From assembly GCA_963697565.1 (NCBI GenBank), contig CAVOOM010000006.1, forward strand, positions 1 to 64,000: 64,000 bases of DNA, written 5' to 3'. Positions 39,595 through 48,419 of the stretch are shown here, piece by piece (the first letter of the stretch is position 1; the number at the start of each line of letters is the position of its first letter). A program made the position numbers and the translations under genes. The notes under the pieces are model-generated. The model was not told where the DNA came from. It saw only the letters and a list, made by a program, of their open reading frames with translations, and did no database searches. The DNA is from CAWFSE01 sp963697565 (GTDB taxonomy: Bacteria; Actinomycetota; Actinomycetes; CAVWCF01).

Positions 39595-41151
39595 TCAGCC
39601 AGTGCCGACCGAATCGGCGCAGGCCCGACCGTCAGCAACGGCGTTGGTGAGCAGGCTGAAGTCATCGGCGAGCTGCTGGCAGGACGGAGCGCCGAGCCGC
39701 AGGTCGACCCGCGACGGCTCGTCCATGAGCCCCCAGGCGACCGTCTCGGCGGCGACCTCGGATCCCTGCTGCGCCCACGGCAGCGCCGGGTCGGACCAGG
39801 TGAGCCCGCGGCGCTGCAGGAACTCCGCCTTCGCCGCGTCGGAGAGGCTGCGGACCAGCCAGAGGTGGGCGAGCTCGTGCAGCGTGGTGGCCTTGGCCCA
39901 GGCCGGCCAGTCGGCGCAGGCCTCATCGTCCCCGCAGGCGTCATCGGCGGTGAACGGCAGCGCGACATCCCCCGCCTTCGAGCCGTGCGCGAACCCGTAG
40001 CGGCCCCAAGGGTCATCACCGTTGGGGACGAACGCCACGGAGGTCGGGATCGGCGGGACCAGCGCGGTATCGGCGTAGCGCTGCAGGCCCCAGCCGACCA
40101 GCTTCTCGAGGCCGTCCGACCCGTTCCAGATCGCGACCTCCTGGGCCTGGGCCTTGATGGTGCCAGTGCGGGTGACGGCCCGCGGGTTGGGCACCGAGAC
40201 CTCGTCCCACCAGCCAGCGGGCAGCGCGTCGGCCTTCAGACACCGCCGCAGGGCGTCCACCCGGTGGTAGCGCTCCTCGCCGGTGATCAGCCCGCCGTCG
40301 CCGAGCCGGAGCGCGACCGCGATCTCGCCGGGGCAGCCGCCGCCCTCGTCGACGGTGAGCAGCAAGCACCAGCGGTCGCGGGGCTCGCTGCGCGAAACGG
40401 GCCGTTGACGTAGAGCGCCGGGCCGCCGTCGTCCCGGATCGTGCGCAGCACGGCACCCGGAAGCCCGCCTGCGCCAGGAGTGGCCGCCGCCGCCTGGCCG
40501 ATCGCAGCCGGTCCCTCCAGACGTAAGCCGGCGGCCGTGTCGCGGACGAGGGCGCCTGGGGCGTAGAGGGCGGCGATCGCAGCGGCGTCGCCGTCACCCC
40601 AGGCCTGCAGGTACGCGTCGGCCGGGCCTCCGCCGCGGTGAGGTCGAAGCCGGCCAAGGCCTTTCCTGCGTCGGCGGAGCCGGCGAACTCCTCGGACCGG
40701 AGTCCGCCGCGGTCGAGCAGGTAGATGAAGGCGGTGGGGAGCACCAGCCAGCCGAGGTCCAGGCGAGCGGGGTCGACAGCCCCGTCGGCGGACAGGTACA
40801 GGGATTCGTCCGCGGTGGTGCGGGCGGTGTCGCTGTTGTCCCCCGAGACGCCATCGAAGACCGGGGTGGGCTGCCACGTGTCGCGGCTAGTTCTGGACCG
40901 CCGCCGACCCGGCCGATCCCCTCGTACCCGGTGAAAGCTCCGGTGGTCGACGGCGACATCCGAGGCGTAGAAGGCGGCCAGGTTCGTGAACCCCACGCCC
41001 AGGGCCTCGCGGTAGGCGGCGAAGTAGTCCTCCGCGGCGTGCGGCCCACGCCGCCGACTCGGGTTCGGGCGATGAGGTGCACGCCAGCCAAGGCCAGCGC
41101 CCCTGCGAGCGCCGCCCCGGCCGCTCTCCAGCGCCGTGGCCTCGTGCCCAC
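39595..41151 (-). CDS. Paralogue of the HExxH lipoprotein, frame breaks
   Basis: The same architecture as the next gene: an N-terminal membrane anchor (AGAALAGALALAGVHLI, without a lipobox Cys), NTF2-like regions (FTNLAAFYASDVAVDH and IAALYAPGALVRDTAAGL), and a C-terminal zinc motif KATTLHELAHLW with ETVAWGLMDEPSR downstream. The segments DEGGGCPGE, ERYHRVDALRRC and ADALPAGWWD are nearly the same in both proteins. About five breaks (around 40370, 40620, 40900 and 41040-41060) interrupt the N-terminal two thirds; the last 256 residues are open. GTG 41151 is the likeliest start. Function unknown. Confidence 0.68.
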
Positions 41152-41206
41152 GACCCCAGCCCACTCCCGTGAACGCTGGGCCGCCAGGGGCGTTTGGCCC
41201 CCCGAC

Positions 41207-42639
41207 CTAGCCCGGCGCGGGATCCGTCGGCCAGGGGGCGGCGGCCTCCAGCTCGTACGCGACCTCCAGCAGCCGGCGCTCCAGGCCGTACGGCGCGGCG
41301 AGCTGCACGCCGATCGGGCGGCCGTCATCGGTGCGCCCCAGGGGCAGCGAGATCGCCGGCGCCCCGGAGATGTTCTGCACGGCCGTGAACGAGGCGAAGC
41401 GCAGCAGCCGCACCAGGTGAGTGCGCCCCTCGACGTCCGGGCCGAGGTGGCCGATCGGCGGCGCCGGGTGCCCGGTGACCGGCGAGATGACCAGGTCGTA
41501 CGTGTCGAACGACGGCCGCGTGCTCGCGGGCCATCCGCCGCAGCCGGCGCAGCGAGCCGGGGTGCGCGACGGCGCCGCGGCCGAACATCGCGCTGAGCTC
41601 CTGGGTGAGCGCCTCGGTGCGGGCGACCGTCGAAGCCCGCGCCGAAGAGTTGGGCCGCCAGCGTTCTGCAGGGCGAACGACAGGAACGCCCAGTAGCGCA
41701 GGAAGTCGGTGCCGAAGCGGTCGTCGACGGGCAGCTCGGCCTCCTCGACGTGGTGGCCGAGGCCCTCGAGCAGCGCCCCCGTCGCGCGTACGGCCGCCGC
41801 GGTGGCCGCCTCGACGGGCAGGCCCCGCAGACCGTCCAGCACCAGCGCGACCCGCAGCCGCTCGCGGCCCGGGCCCTCGACATGGCCGATCGCCGGGAGC
41901 CCCGGCGCGGCGTGCAGCCGCTCGGCCTCGGCGTAGTAGCGCGCGGTGTCGCGCACGCTGCGGGTCAGCACGCCCTGGGTGGTCAGCGGGACGGGCAGCC
42001 TGGCCAGCTCGGGGCGGTCGACCAGGCGGCCGCGGCTGGGCTTGAGCCCGACCAGCCCGCAGCAGGACGCCGGGATCCGGATCGAGCCGCCGCCGTCGTT
42101 GGCGTGCGCGATCGGCACCACCCCCGCGGCCAGCAGCGCCGCGGACCCGCCGCTCGAGCCGCCCGCCGACCGGCCGGTGTCCCAGGGGTTGCGGGTCGCG
42201 CCGAACCGGCTCGACTCGGTGCTGGCGGTCAGCCCGAACTCCGGCAGCGTGGTCTTGGCGATTGGGGTGAGGCCGAGGCGCAGGTACTGCTCCACCCAGG
42301 GCGAGCAGCCGGCCGCCGGGCGGTCGGGCACGGCCAGCGACCCTTGGCTGGTGGCGTAGCCGGTGAGGTCCTCGTTGTCCTTGACCAGCGTGGGGATGCC
42401 GGCGAAGGCGGCGTCCGCGTCCACCGCGCACCTCGGGGGCGGCCGGCTCCTCCACCCAGGTCGCGACCGCGTTGAGGCGGCTCGTTGGCCGAGCGCGCCC
42501 GCTCGACCGCCGCGGCCCGCAGCTCGGCCGCCGACACCTCGCGCCGGGCCAGCCGAGCCAGCAGGCCGGTCACGTCATCGGATCCCAGCGCGTCGTCGGC
42601 GAACGCCGACACCCGCGGGGCCGTCTCTTGGCTCGGCAT
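41207..42639 (-). CDS. Amidase-signature family hydrolase, frame breaks
   Basis: The catalytic Lys is in PTLVKDN, the cis-Ser and Gly/Ser motif in GGSSGGSAALLAAG, and the Ser nucleophile region in NDGGGSIRIPASCCGLVGLKPS, all complete. The C-terminal GAPAISLPLGRTDDGRPIGVQL is typical. AAGGAGG lies four bases before ATG 42639. Breaks near 42430-42470 and in 41500-41660 divide the gene, but the order of conserved blocks is normal and the length (about 475) fits. It probably hydrolyses a carboxamide; the substrate is unknown. Confidence 0.87.
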
Positions 42640-42728
42640 GGGGCCTCCTTCGCAAGGACATCGAACCTCACCGGCCGCCGTCGCGCACAACCGCCCGGCC
42701 GCACGGCCGGGGGCCCGGGTAGGGGATC

Positions 42729-43648
42729 ATGGCCCCCGTGCGCTGGCTGCGAGTGGTCCCGGGGGCGGCCCTGGTGCTGGTGCCCGTCGTCGTCGCGGCC
42801 ACCACCTGGAGCGCCCTGGTCGCCAACCACCCGCTCTACCCCCTGCTGCTGCTGACGGCTCTGCTGGTCGGGCTGTGGCTGGTGGTCAGCGGGGTGCGGG
42901 CCGCCGCCCCGCCCAAGCCCGGCGCCATCCGCACGGTCCTGCGGTGGGCCGCTGCCGCCGGCGCGATCGGGCTGGCCGCGGTGCTCTTCTGGCTCAAGCC
43001 CTTCGTCGCCACCCCCGTCGCGCTCGACGCGCTGAACGCCGACGGGCCGGTCACTGATCACCGACACCCGCAGCGAGACGACGTACGAGCCGGCGGCGCC
43101 GCCGACCGCGGGGCTCGTGATGTACCCCGGCGCCCGCGTCGACCCGCGCGCGTACGCCGTGCTGGCCACCGCCGTCGCCGAGCAGGGCTACCTCGTGGTG
43201 GTGCCCAAGTGCCCGCTCGACCTCGAGCTGCTCTGCATCAACGCCGCCGACGAGTACGTCACCGACGAGATCCCGTGGGCCGTGGGCGGGCACAGCCTCG
43301 GGGGCGTGGCCGCCTCGACGTACGCCGACACGCACGACACCGTCGACGGCCTGGTCTTCTGGGCCGCCTACCCCATCGCCGACCTCTCCGACCGCGACGA
43401 CCTGGCGGTCGCGTCGATCTCCGGCTCCGAGGACGGCTTCAGCACGCCGCAGGACATCGACGATGCCCGCGACCTGCTGCCCGCCGACACCGCGTACACC
43501 GAGATCGACGGCGCCATCCACGCGTTCTTCGGCGACTACGGCGACCAGCCGGGCGACGGGACGCCCACGATCAGCCGCGAGGACGCCCAGGCGCAGATCG
43601 TCGAGGCGACCGTGGCGCTGCTCGAAGTCGCTGGGGACGGCCGCCTAG
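42729..43648 (+). CDS. Membrane-anchored alpha/beta hydrolase, frame breaks
   Basis: Three N-terminal hydrophobic segments are followed by an alpha/beta-hydrolase domain with nucleophile elbow VGGHSLGGVAA, an acid region in ISGSEDGFSTP and the catalytic His in GAIHAFFGDYG. The overall pattern resembles dienelactone-hydrolase-like actinobacterial membrane hydrolases. A break near 43055 separates the membrane part from the hydrolase part. The open frame runs on to 43770 over the convergent gene, but a TAG at 43646-43648 in the next frame gives a more usual ending. The end is therefore uncertain. Confidence 0.78.
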
Positions 43649-44083
43649 ACGAGAGCCGGTGGCCGTCAGTCCACCGGCCGAGGGCCGCTCGGCGTCGCCC
43701 GGCTGGCGGACGCGGACGGCCGGGCGCGCGGAACCTCGGGGGCGGGGGTCGCGCGGCGGCTCGGGCATGACCCGGGCGACGTAGCCGAGGAACGTCTCGG
43801 TGACCGGCTCGGCGAACTCGTTGATCTGGCTCCACTGCTGGATCACCAGCTCGCCGAGCGCGTGGTTGGCGGTGCTGATGCCGTCGTACCAGATGTGGAT
43901 GAGCCGGTGGTGCTTGTCCTTGATCGCGTCGCCCGGCCCCTCGGGCAGCCCCAGCTCCTGGAGGACGTCGACGCTCATCTCGGCGAAGGTCTGGTGGATC
44001 AGCTCGACGGTGTTCATGGCGTTGTCGAAGGACGCGACGATGAGGTCGCGGTACGCCGTCACATGCTGCTCAAGCGTGGTCAT
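43571..44083 (-). CDS. Small helical protein, possibly phasin-like
   Basis: The first 105 residues are predicted to be amphipathic helices (MTTLEQHVTAYRDLI, NAMNTVELIHQTFAEMSVDVL, HALGELVIQQWSQINEF) with no transmembrane segment. The C-terminal 60 residues are Arg/Pro-rich and lie over the convergent gene, so the true end is probably nearer 43660. I do not recognise it with confidence; the helix pattern and the neighbouring phasin-like genes suggest a granule-surface or membrane-surface protein. It is 25 bases downstream of the TetR gene in the same operon. Confidence 0.55.
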   Translation of the reverse strand: MTTLEQHVTAYRDLIVASFDNAMNTVELIHQTFAEMSVDVLQELGLPEGPGDAIKDKHHRLIHIWYDGISTANHALGELVIQQWSQINEFAEPVTETFLGYVARVMPEPPRDPRPRGSARPAVRVRQPGDAERPSAGGLTATGSRLGGRPQRLRAAPRSPRRSAPGRPRG

Positions 44084-44108
44084 GACGCGCTGGCCCTTCC
44101 CCTCGGCT

Positions 44109-44792
44109 TCAACCGGGTGACCGGCTTGGACTGCGACCCGCGGCGGCGCCGGCCCCGCTGGACGCGCCGCGATCCCCGGACGAGCCGGCCAGCTCGGCCG
44201 CGCCGAGCAGGACGACCCGCAGCTTGCGCTCCAGCCCCTCCTCGAGCTCGGCCCGCCGGGCCGAGCTGCGCGTCGGCAGCGCGAGCAGCGCGTTGGTGTT
44301 CTCGACCAGCACGGCGAGGATCACCTCGGCGACCGTCTCGCGGTCGGCCGCCTTGAGCGTCGGCATGGCCTCGGCCAGGGCGCCGGCAAGCCGGGTGCGG
44401 AAGAAGGCCAGCTCGTGGTCGATGGCCTCACGCAGCGAGGGCGTGCCGCCGGTGCGGGCCTGGTTGACGAACTGCACCAGGTCGGCGTGCTTGAGCACGT
44501 AGTCCTGGTAGGCCGCGACCCACTCGCGGACGATCCCCTCGACCGGCTGGCTGGCGTCGAGGGGCGCCCGCATCAGCCGGCGCAGGTCCAGCCCGAGCTC
44601 GTCCACGGCGGCCAGCCCGAGCTCGTCCATGTCGTCGAAGTGCCGGTAGAACGAGGTCGGGACGACCCCCGCGGTCTTGGCGACCTCGCGCAGGCTGATC
44701 GCGGCGAAGTTAGTGCCGCTGCCGATGATCTGCAGCCACGAGTCGATCAACAGGTGGCGCGTGCGCGCCTTCTGCTCCGCTCTGCTCGCCAT
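44109..44792 (-). CDS. TetR-family regulator, FabR-like
   Basis: A 227-residue repressor. The N-terminal helix-turn-helix ([21 protein letters not shown]) followed by [13 protein letters not shown] is very close to FabR of enteric bacteria (as recalled: [27 protein letters not shown]), which controls unsaturated fatty acid genes in response to acyl-CoA/ACP. The ligand domain is of normal size. The gene lies between the ATP-grasp and small-helical-protein genes on the same strand. A matching palindrome is present before both phasin-like genes nearby, so these are its likely targets. Confidence 0.87.
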   Translation of the reverse strand: [227 protein letters not shown]

Positions 44793-44821
44793 GGCTGCGA
44801 CTGTACGGCGTGGCCGCCGGT

Positions 44822-46135
44822 CTAGTGCGCGAGACCAAGCAGCCGGTTCTTCAGGTAGCGGAAGTTCTCCCACTTCTTGAAGATCGTCAGCTTGTAGTCG
44901 CAGCCGGGCGGGAAGATGTTGCCCTCGAGGTAGACCGGGCCGTCGTCGGTGAGCAGGACGTCCCAGCTGACCTCGACGTGGGCCGGCAGCTTGTTGTGCA
45001 GCCCGATGCAGGTCTCGACCACGTCGTTGAGCTCCGGCACCGGGATGCCGGTCCACTTGCCCTCGCTCTGCGGGCGGATCGGCATGCCGACCGAGGAGTC
45101 CTCGTAGTTGATCAGGTGCGTGTCGAGGTCGAAGTACGCCGTGGAGTTGGAGCCCTCGTCGGCGGGCAGGAACACCGCGGCGATGAGCTCGGCCTCGGTC
45201 TCGACGTTCAGCGTCATCACCCGGAAGCTGCTGATCGGGAACGGCGCGCGCATGCGCTCGAGCTTCTCGATGACCGCGTTGACGTACATCGAGTCGATCC
45301 AGGCCCGCAGCTCCTCCGGCGTGCAGACCTCCGGCTCGTCCTCGTGCCGCTCCTTGTCGTTGCAGCGGTAGAGCCGCTCGTCCGGGCTCCACTCCCAGGT
45401 GCGGAGGTACTGGCCGGCGCCGCCCTTGGTGGGCTTGATCACGAACGAGTCCTCGGGGATCTCGCCCTTGAGGACGCCGTCCTTCATGATCCCGTACTGC
45501 CGGGTGGCGTGGTGGCCCTCGGGGAGGTTCTGCTCGAAGAAGTCGTGCCAGAAGACCTTGGAGGAGTGCCGCAGCGCGTGGGCGGGGCTCCAGCCCATCT
45601 TGTACTGCTTGTAGGAGTGCATCGTGAACATCGTCACGAGCATCACGTTGTAGTTGGCCCAGCCCCGGAGGTTGAACGGCCGGAACAGCGGCGGGATCTC
45701 GATCTCCTTCACGTACTTCAGGAAGGGCGGGATCGTGGCCACCGCCAGCACCGAGACGAAGGGGGTGGTGATCATGCCGACCGGGGTGAGGAACGTCATC
45801 AGCGGCTTGAGCGCGTCGCCGGTCTCCTCATTGGAGATGCGGTAGGTCAGGCTCTGGTAGAAGTGCCGCATCCCGTAGTAGCCGACCTTGGGGTGGCCGA
45901 GCATCAGGTTGTAGTAGGCCCGCCAGACCCGCGCGGTGTCCTTCCAGTAGCCCTGGTACTGCCAGTTCGCGGCGTCCGGCTGGCCCAGCCGGGCGAAGTA
46001 GTCCGGCCAGATCGGGGTGCGCTCGATGCCGTGGCGCTCGGCCGTGACAGCCCCCCCGCCGTCCACCGAGTGCAGCCGCGCCCGCTGGCGATCAGGGCCC
46101 TCCGAGTTGAGCTCGTTCCCCACCATGGTGCCCAT
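44822..46135 (-). CDS. ATP-grasp protein, sugar-transfer-associated type
   Basis: 437 residues from ATG 46135, which has GGGAGA upstream; longer in-frame starts exist. The C-terminal half has ATP-grasp features: SFVIKPTKGGAGQYL for nucleotide binding, and HVEVSWDVLLTDDGPVYLEGN with metal-binding Glu and Asn, as in the ATPgrasp_ST group. The N-terminal half has a hydrophobic stretch (LMTFLTPVGMITTPFVSVLAVATIPP, partly shown) that may dip into the membrane. The ligated substrates are unknown. It heads an operon with the FabR-like regulator and is divergent from the phasin-like genes. Confidence 0.78.
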   Translation of the reverse strand: MGTMVGNELNSEGPDRQRARLHSVDGGGAVTAERHGIERTPIWPDYFARLGQPDAANWQYQGYWKDTARVWRAYYNLMLGHPKVGYYGMRHFYQSLTYRISNEETGDALKPLMTFLTPVGMITTPFVSVLAVATIPPFLKYVKEIEIPPLFRPFNLRGWANYNVMLVTMFTMHSYKQYKMGWSPAHALRHSSKVFWHDFFEQNLPEGHHATRQYGIMKDGVLKGEIPEDSFVIKPTKGGAGQYLRTWEWSPDERLYRCNDKERHEDEPEVCTPEELRAWIDSMYVNAVIEKLERMRAPFPISSFRVMTLNVETEAELIAAVFLPADEGSNSTAYFDLDTHLINYEDSSVGMPIRPQSEGKWTGIPVPELNDVVETCIGLHNKLPAHVEVSWDVLLTDDGPVYLEGNIFPPGCDYKLTIFKKWENFRYLKNRLLGLAH

Positions 46136-46438
46136 TGCGCCGTCTCCCTGTGTCGCGGCCCGGCTCATCGCCGGGCCCGAGCGTCCCCCCTGGGGCGTTC
46201 CGTGGCATGAGAACACAAAGCCACAGGTTGAGTCTAGAAGCCGTCCCAACGACGGCTAGGGACTTTCGGACCCTGCCGTCGCGGGCGCCCCCTCGGTTAC
46301 GTTCCGTGCATGGGGGGCGCCTGGTGGTGGGGAAGACCTTCACCATTTCGGTGGACAAGTGTTCACCGAAGGGCGTATACCAGTCCATGAGAGACGGCCG
46401 ATCGGTTCGATCGCCGCATCACGCAGAGAGGTGACGAC
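46136..46438. other. Divergent promoter region of the ATP-grasp and phasin-like genes
   Basis: 303 bases without a gene. On the minus strand a TAGACT -10-like box and an inverted repeat AGCCGTC/GACGGCT near 46235-46260 probably belong to the ATP-grasp promoter. On the plus strand it holds the operator and promoter described at 46347-46381. Confidence 0.55.
46347..46381 (+). promoter_or_regulatory. Palindromic operator over the promoter of the H1/phasin-like gene
   Basis: TTCGGTGGACA and TGTTCACCGAA form an almost perfect 24-bp palindrome (46347-46370, one mismatch in 11 pairs). A -35-like TGGACA (46352-46357) lies inside it, and a -10-like TATACC (46376-46381) follows after 18 bases. Bound repressor would block the polymerase. 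The core GTGGACA-N2-TGTTCAC recurs in degenerate form before the second phasin-like gene. Confidence 0.65.
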
Positions 46439-46880
46439 GTGACCACCGCCAAGACGACCGCCGCGAAGAAGGCGCCCGCCAAGAAGGCCGCCCCCGCGAA
46501 GCGGACCGCCGCGAAGAAGGCGCCCGCCAAGAAGGCCGCCCCCGCGAAGAAGGCGCCCGCCAAGGCCGCGGCCGGCGAGGAGCGCTTCTTCCTGATCGCC
46601 GTCCGCTCCGGCCTCGACGCCATCGAGAGCACCGTCGTGTCCGCCGCCGAGATCCCGCTCGAGCGTGCTCAGCGGCTTCGGCATGTCGGCCGAGACCGCC
46701 GGGTCGGCCCGCAAGGCCAACCGCGACCTCGCCAAGGGCATCCACGGCACCATCGACACGATCGTCACGCAGATCGCCGACGCCGTCGCGCAGGAGACCG
46801 CGCTGGTGGCCGACGTGGTCGGCAAGGCCACCAAGCAGGCCGCCAAGCAGGCCAGCAAGCGGCCGGCGAAGAAGGCCTGA
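46439..46880 (+). CDS. Histone-H1-like/phasin-like protein, frame break
   Basis: About 147 residues. The first 45 are Lys/Ala/Pro repeats (KKAPAKKAAPAK) like histone H1 and the nucleoid-binding tails of PhaF/PhaM-type proteins. After a one-base break near 46665, a helical domain follows (FFLIAVRSGLDAIESTVVSA, AEIPLE, then MSAETAGSARKANRDLAKGI) that is paralogous to the next gene, ending in another basic tail KRPAKKA. It could tether an inclusion or membrane surface to DNA. GTG 46439 has AGAGAGGTG upstream. Conserved Phe-Phe, Ile-Pro-Leu and Asn-Arg positions support the paralogy. Confidence 0.75.
46456..46549 (+). repeat. 46-bp direct repeat in the lysine-rich region
   Basis: Two exact 46-base copies, starting at 46456 and 46504, repeat at a 48-base period and encode the KKAPAKKAAPAK units. 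They mark a recent in-frame duplication. Confidence 0.8.
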
Positions 46881-46984
46881 CCGCACCGGGGGAAGTCCAC
46901 GCGAGTCCCACCAGGAAGCCACGGGGGTGGCCACGCCGTGCGGTCCGGGCAACGGGGGCGTACGGCGTGGCGGGACTTCCGACG

Positions 46985-47014
46985 GTGGACACTCGTGCAC
47001 TGAAGGTGTACACA
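46985..47014 (+). promoter_or_regulatory. Second copy of the operator/promoter, before the phasin-like gene
   Basis: GTGGACACTCGTGCAC (46985-47000) matches the core of the palindrome at 46351-46366 in its left half and most of its right half. TGGACA as -35 and TACACA (47009-47014) as -10 are 17 bases apart. The site is 67 bases from the last core base to the ATG, close to the spacing in the other copy. Confidence 0.5.
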
Positions 47015-47066
47015 AGCCCTAGGGACCTCGCCCAGAGGTCCCCGATCCCGCAGGGGGGATTTTCAG

Positions 47067-47366
47067 ATGAGCACCACGAAGACCCAGCCCGACGGCTTCT
47101 TCCTCGGCACCTACCGCAAGGGACTCGACGTCCTGGAGAACTCGGTGGTGGCGGCCGTGGAGATCCCGCTGTCCGTCGCCTCCCGGCTCGGTGTCGGCGA
47201 CGACACCACCAAGGCCGTGCGCGACGGCAACCGCTCGCTCGTACGCGGGGTGTACGGCGGCCTCGGATCCATCGGCGACGGCATCGCCGGCATCGCGCAC
47301 TCCTCAGGCGACTACCTCAAGGACGCCGCCGGGTCAGCAGCCAAGCTGGTCCCCTCCAAGTCCTGA
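47067..47366 (+). CDS. Phasin-like small protein
   Basis: A 99-residue helical protein (GFFLGTYRKGLDVLENSVVA, VEIPLSVASRLGVGDD, VRDGNRSLVRGVYGGLG) clearly paralogous to the helical domain of the preceding gene. The composition (Ala, Val, Gly, amphipathic helices, no Cys or Trp) fits phasins or other lipid-inclusion coat proteins, though no diagnostic motif proves it. CAGGGGGG lies upstream of the ATG at a long spacing. A strong hairpin begins at its stop codon. Confidence 0.7.
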   Translation: MSTTKTQPDGFFLGTYRKGLDVLENSVVAAVEIPLSVASRLGVGDDTTKAVRDGNRSLVRGVYGGLGSIGDGIAGIAHSSGDYLKDAAGSAAKLVPSKS

Positions 47367-47426
47367 TCCCCTTCCCGGGCCGCGGAACGGCCGTCAGACC
47401 CTTCCCGTTCCGCGGCCTTGGGGATC
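47365..47426 (+). terminator. Terminator after the phasin-like gene
   Basis: GGCCGCGGAACGG (47378-47390) pairs perfectly with 47405-47417, and GATCCCC/GGGGATC extends the stem outside. It ends the phasin-like transcript. Confidence 0.75.
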
Positions 47427-47498
47427 ACACTGACAGTGCACGTGCGGCGCGCAGCCCCGGCGTCGCGTAGGCCTCGACCGAGAACCGGAGCCCCGGCC

Positions 47499-48326
47499 AT
47501 GAGACCCACGACGAAGAAGATTTGGTCCGAAGTCGATATCTCTGGGCCCGAGGCCGTGTGGGTCCTGTCGGCCCACGTCTACGCCCTGCTCGTCCCCCTC
47601 TTCTTCGTCTTCGCCGTCTGGGCCAACTGGGACTTCCTCGTCGAGACCACCTACAGCCCCTTCCTGTTCTTCGTCGCCGCCGTGCTGATGGCCGCCGGGG
47701 GCGCCTTCGAGGCGGCCCAGAACACGATGGACCGGTGGTACCTCACCGAGGACTCTCCCAGCGCCAACGGGGTGGGGCTGCTGGACTTCATGTTCTATTG
47801 GATGATCACGTGCGGCAGCGCGGCCGCCGCCTTGGCCATCGGAGGCGACCAGGCGTGGGTGTGGGTCGTGAGCGCCCTGTGCCTCATCGCCCTGCCGCCG
47901 CTGTACTTCTACGACCTGCCGTACTTCGGGCCGCTCACCGTCGCCAGCCTGACGTCGATCTACCTGGCCTTCACCACGTTCGGCGACCCGGTGATCTTCC
48001 TGCAGCTGCTGCTCGTGGCGGCCACGATGTACTTCTTCCACGGGCTGCTCAAGACCAGCCGGCAGACGCTGCACGGCTTCACCACGATGGCGGCCTCGTC
48101 GGGCTCCTGGGTGCTGATCTGGGTCATCGTCAACAGCCGCAACGAGCAGACGAACAACTGGTGGCTGGTGGCCGGGATCACCACCGTGGTCCTGCTGGCC
48201 GGGATCGCGCTCTGGCCGGTGGTGATGAAGCTGCCGGCCAGCACCCGGCAGTCGCCTGTGCGGGTGACGGTGACCGACGCCAGGGAGAAGGCGCGCTGCC
48301 CGCGAGGGGCGCGATGCTTGGCCTAA
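47499..48326 (+). CDS. Multi-pass membrane protein, unknown function
   Basis: A 275-residue protein with seven or eight hydrophobic segments, for example VLSAHVYALLVPLFFVFAVW, FLFFVAAVLMAAGGAF, FMFYWMITCGSAAAALAI and WLVAGITTVVLLAGIALWPVV. Conserved-looking polar residues lie in or near the helices (DRWYLTED, FHGLLKTSRQTLHGF). I do not recognise the family. ACCGGAGCC lies before ATG 47499. It follows the terminator of the phasin-like gene in the same direction, so it is probably a separate unit. Confidence 0.68.
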   Translation: MRPTTKKIWSEVDISGPEAVWVLSAHVYALLVPLFFVFAVWANWDFLVETTYSPFLFFVAAVLMAAGGAFEAAQNTMDRWYLTEDSPSANGVGLLDFMFYWMITCGSAAAALAIGGDQAWVWVVSALCLIALPPLYFYDLPYFGPLTVASLTSIYLAFTTFGDPVIFLQLLLVAATMYFFHGLLKTSRQTLHGFTTMAASSGSWVLIWVIVNSRNEQTNNWWLVAGITTVVLLAGIALWPVVMKLPASTRQSPVRVTVTDAREKARCPRGARCLA

Positions 48327-48419
48327 CGCAGCGGGCACCCCTAGAGTCGCGGGCCTAGAGTCAGCGGGCGGGTCGCGCAGTCAGCAGGTGGCGGATCGAG
48401 AGCAGGGGGAGACATCGCG

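Noticed and set aside
43649..43770. Extended C-terminus of the alpha/beta hydrolase
   Set aside because: The extra residues are Arg/Gly-rich, lie over the convergent gene and are not needed for the fold; a stop in the adjacent frame at 43646-43648 is more likely the true end.
46456..46565. Tandem repeats considered as a CRISPR array
   Set aside because: The repeats are contiguous, encode KKAPAK units in frame and have no unique spacers. No cas gene is present.
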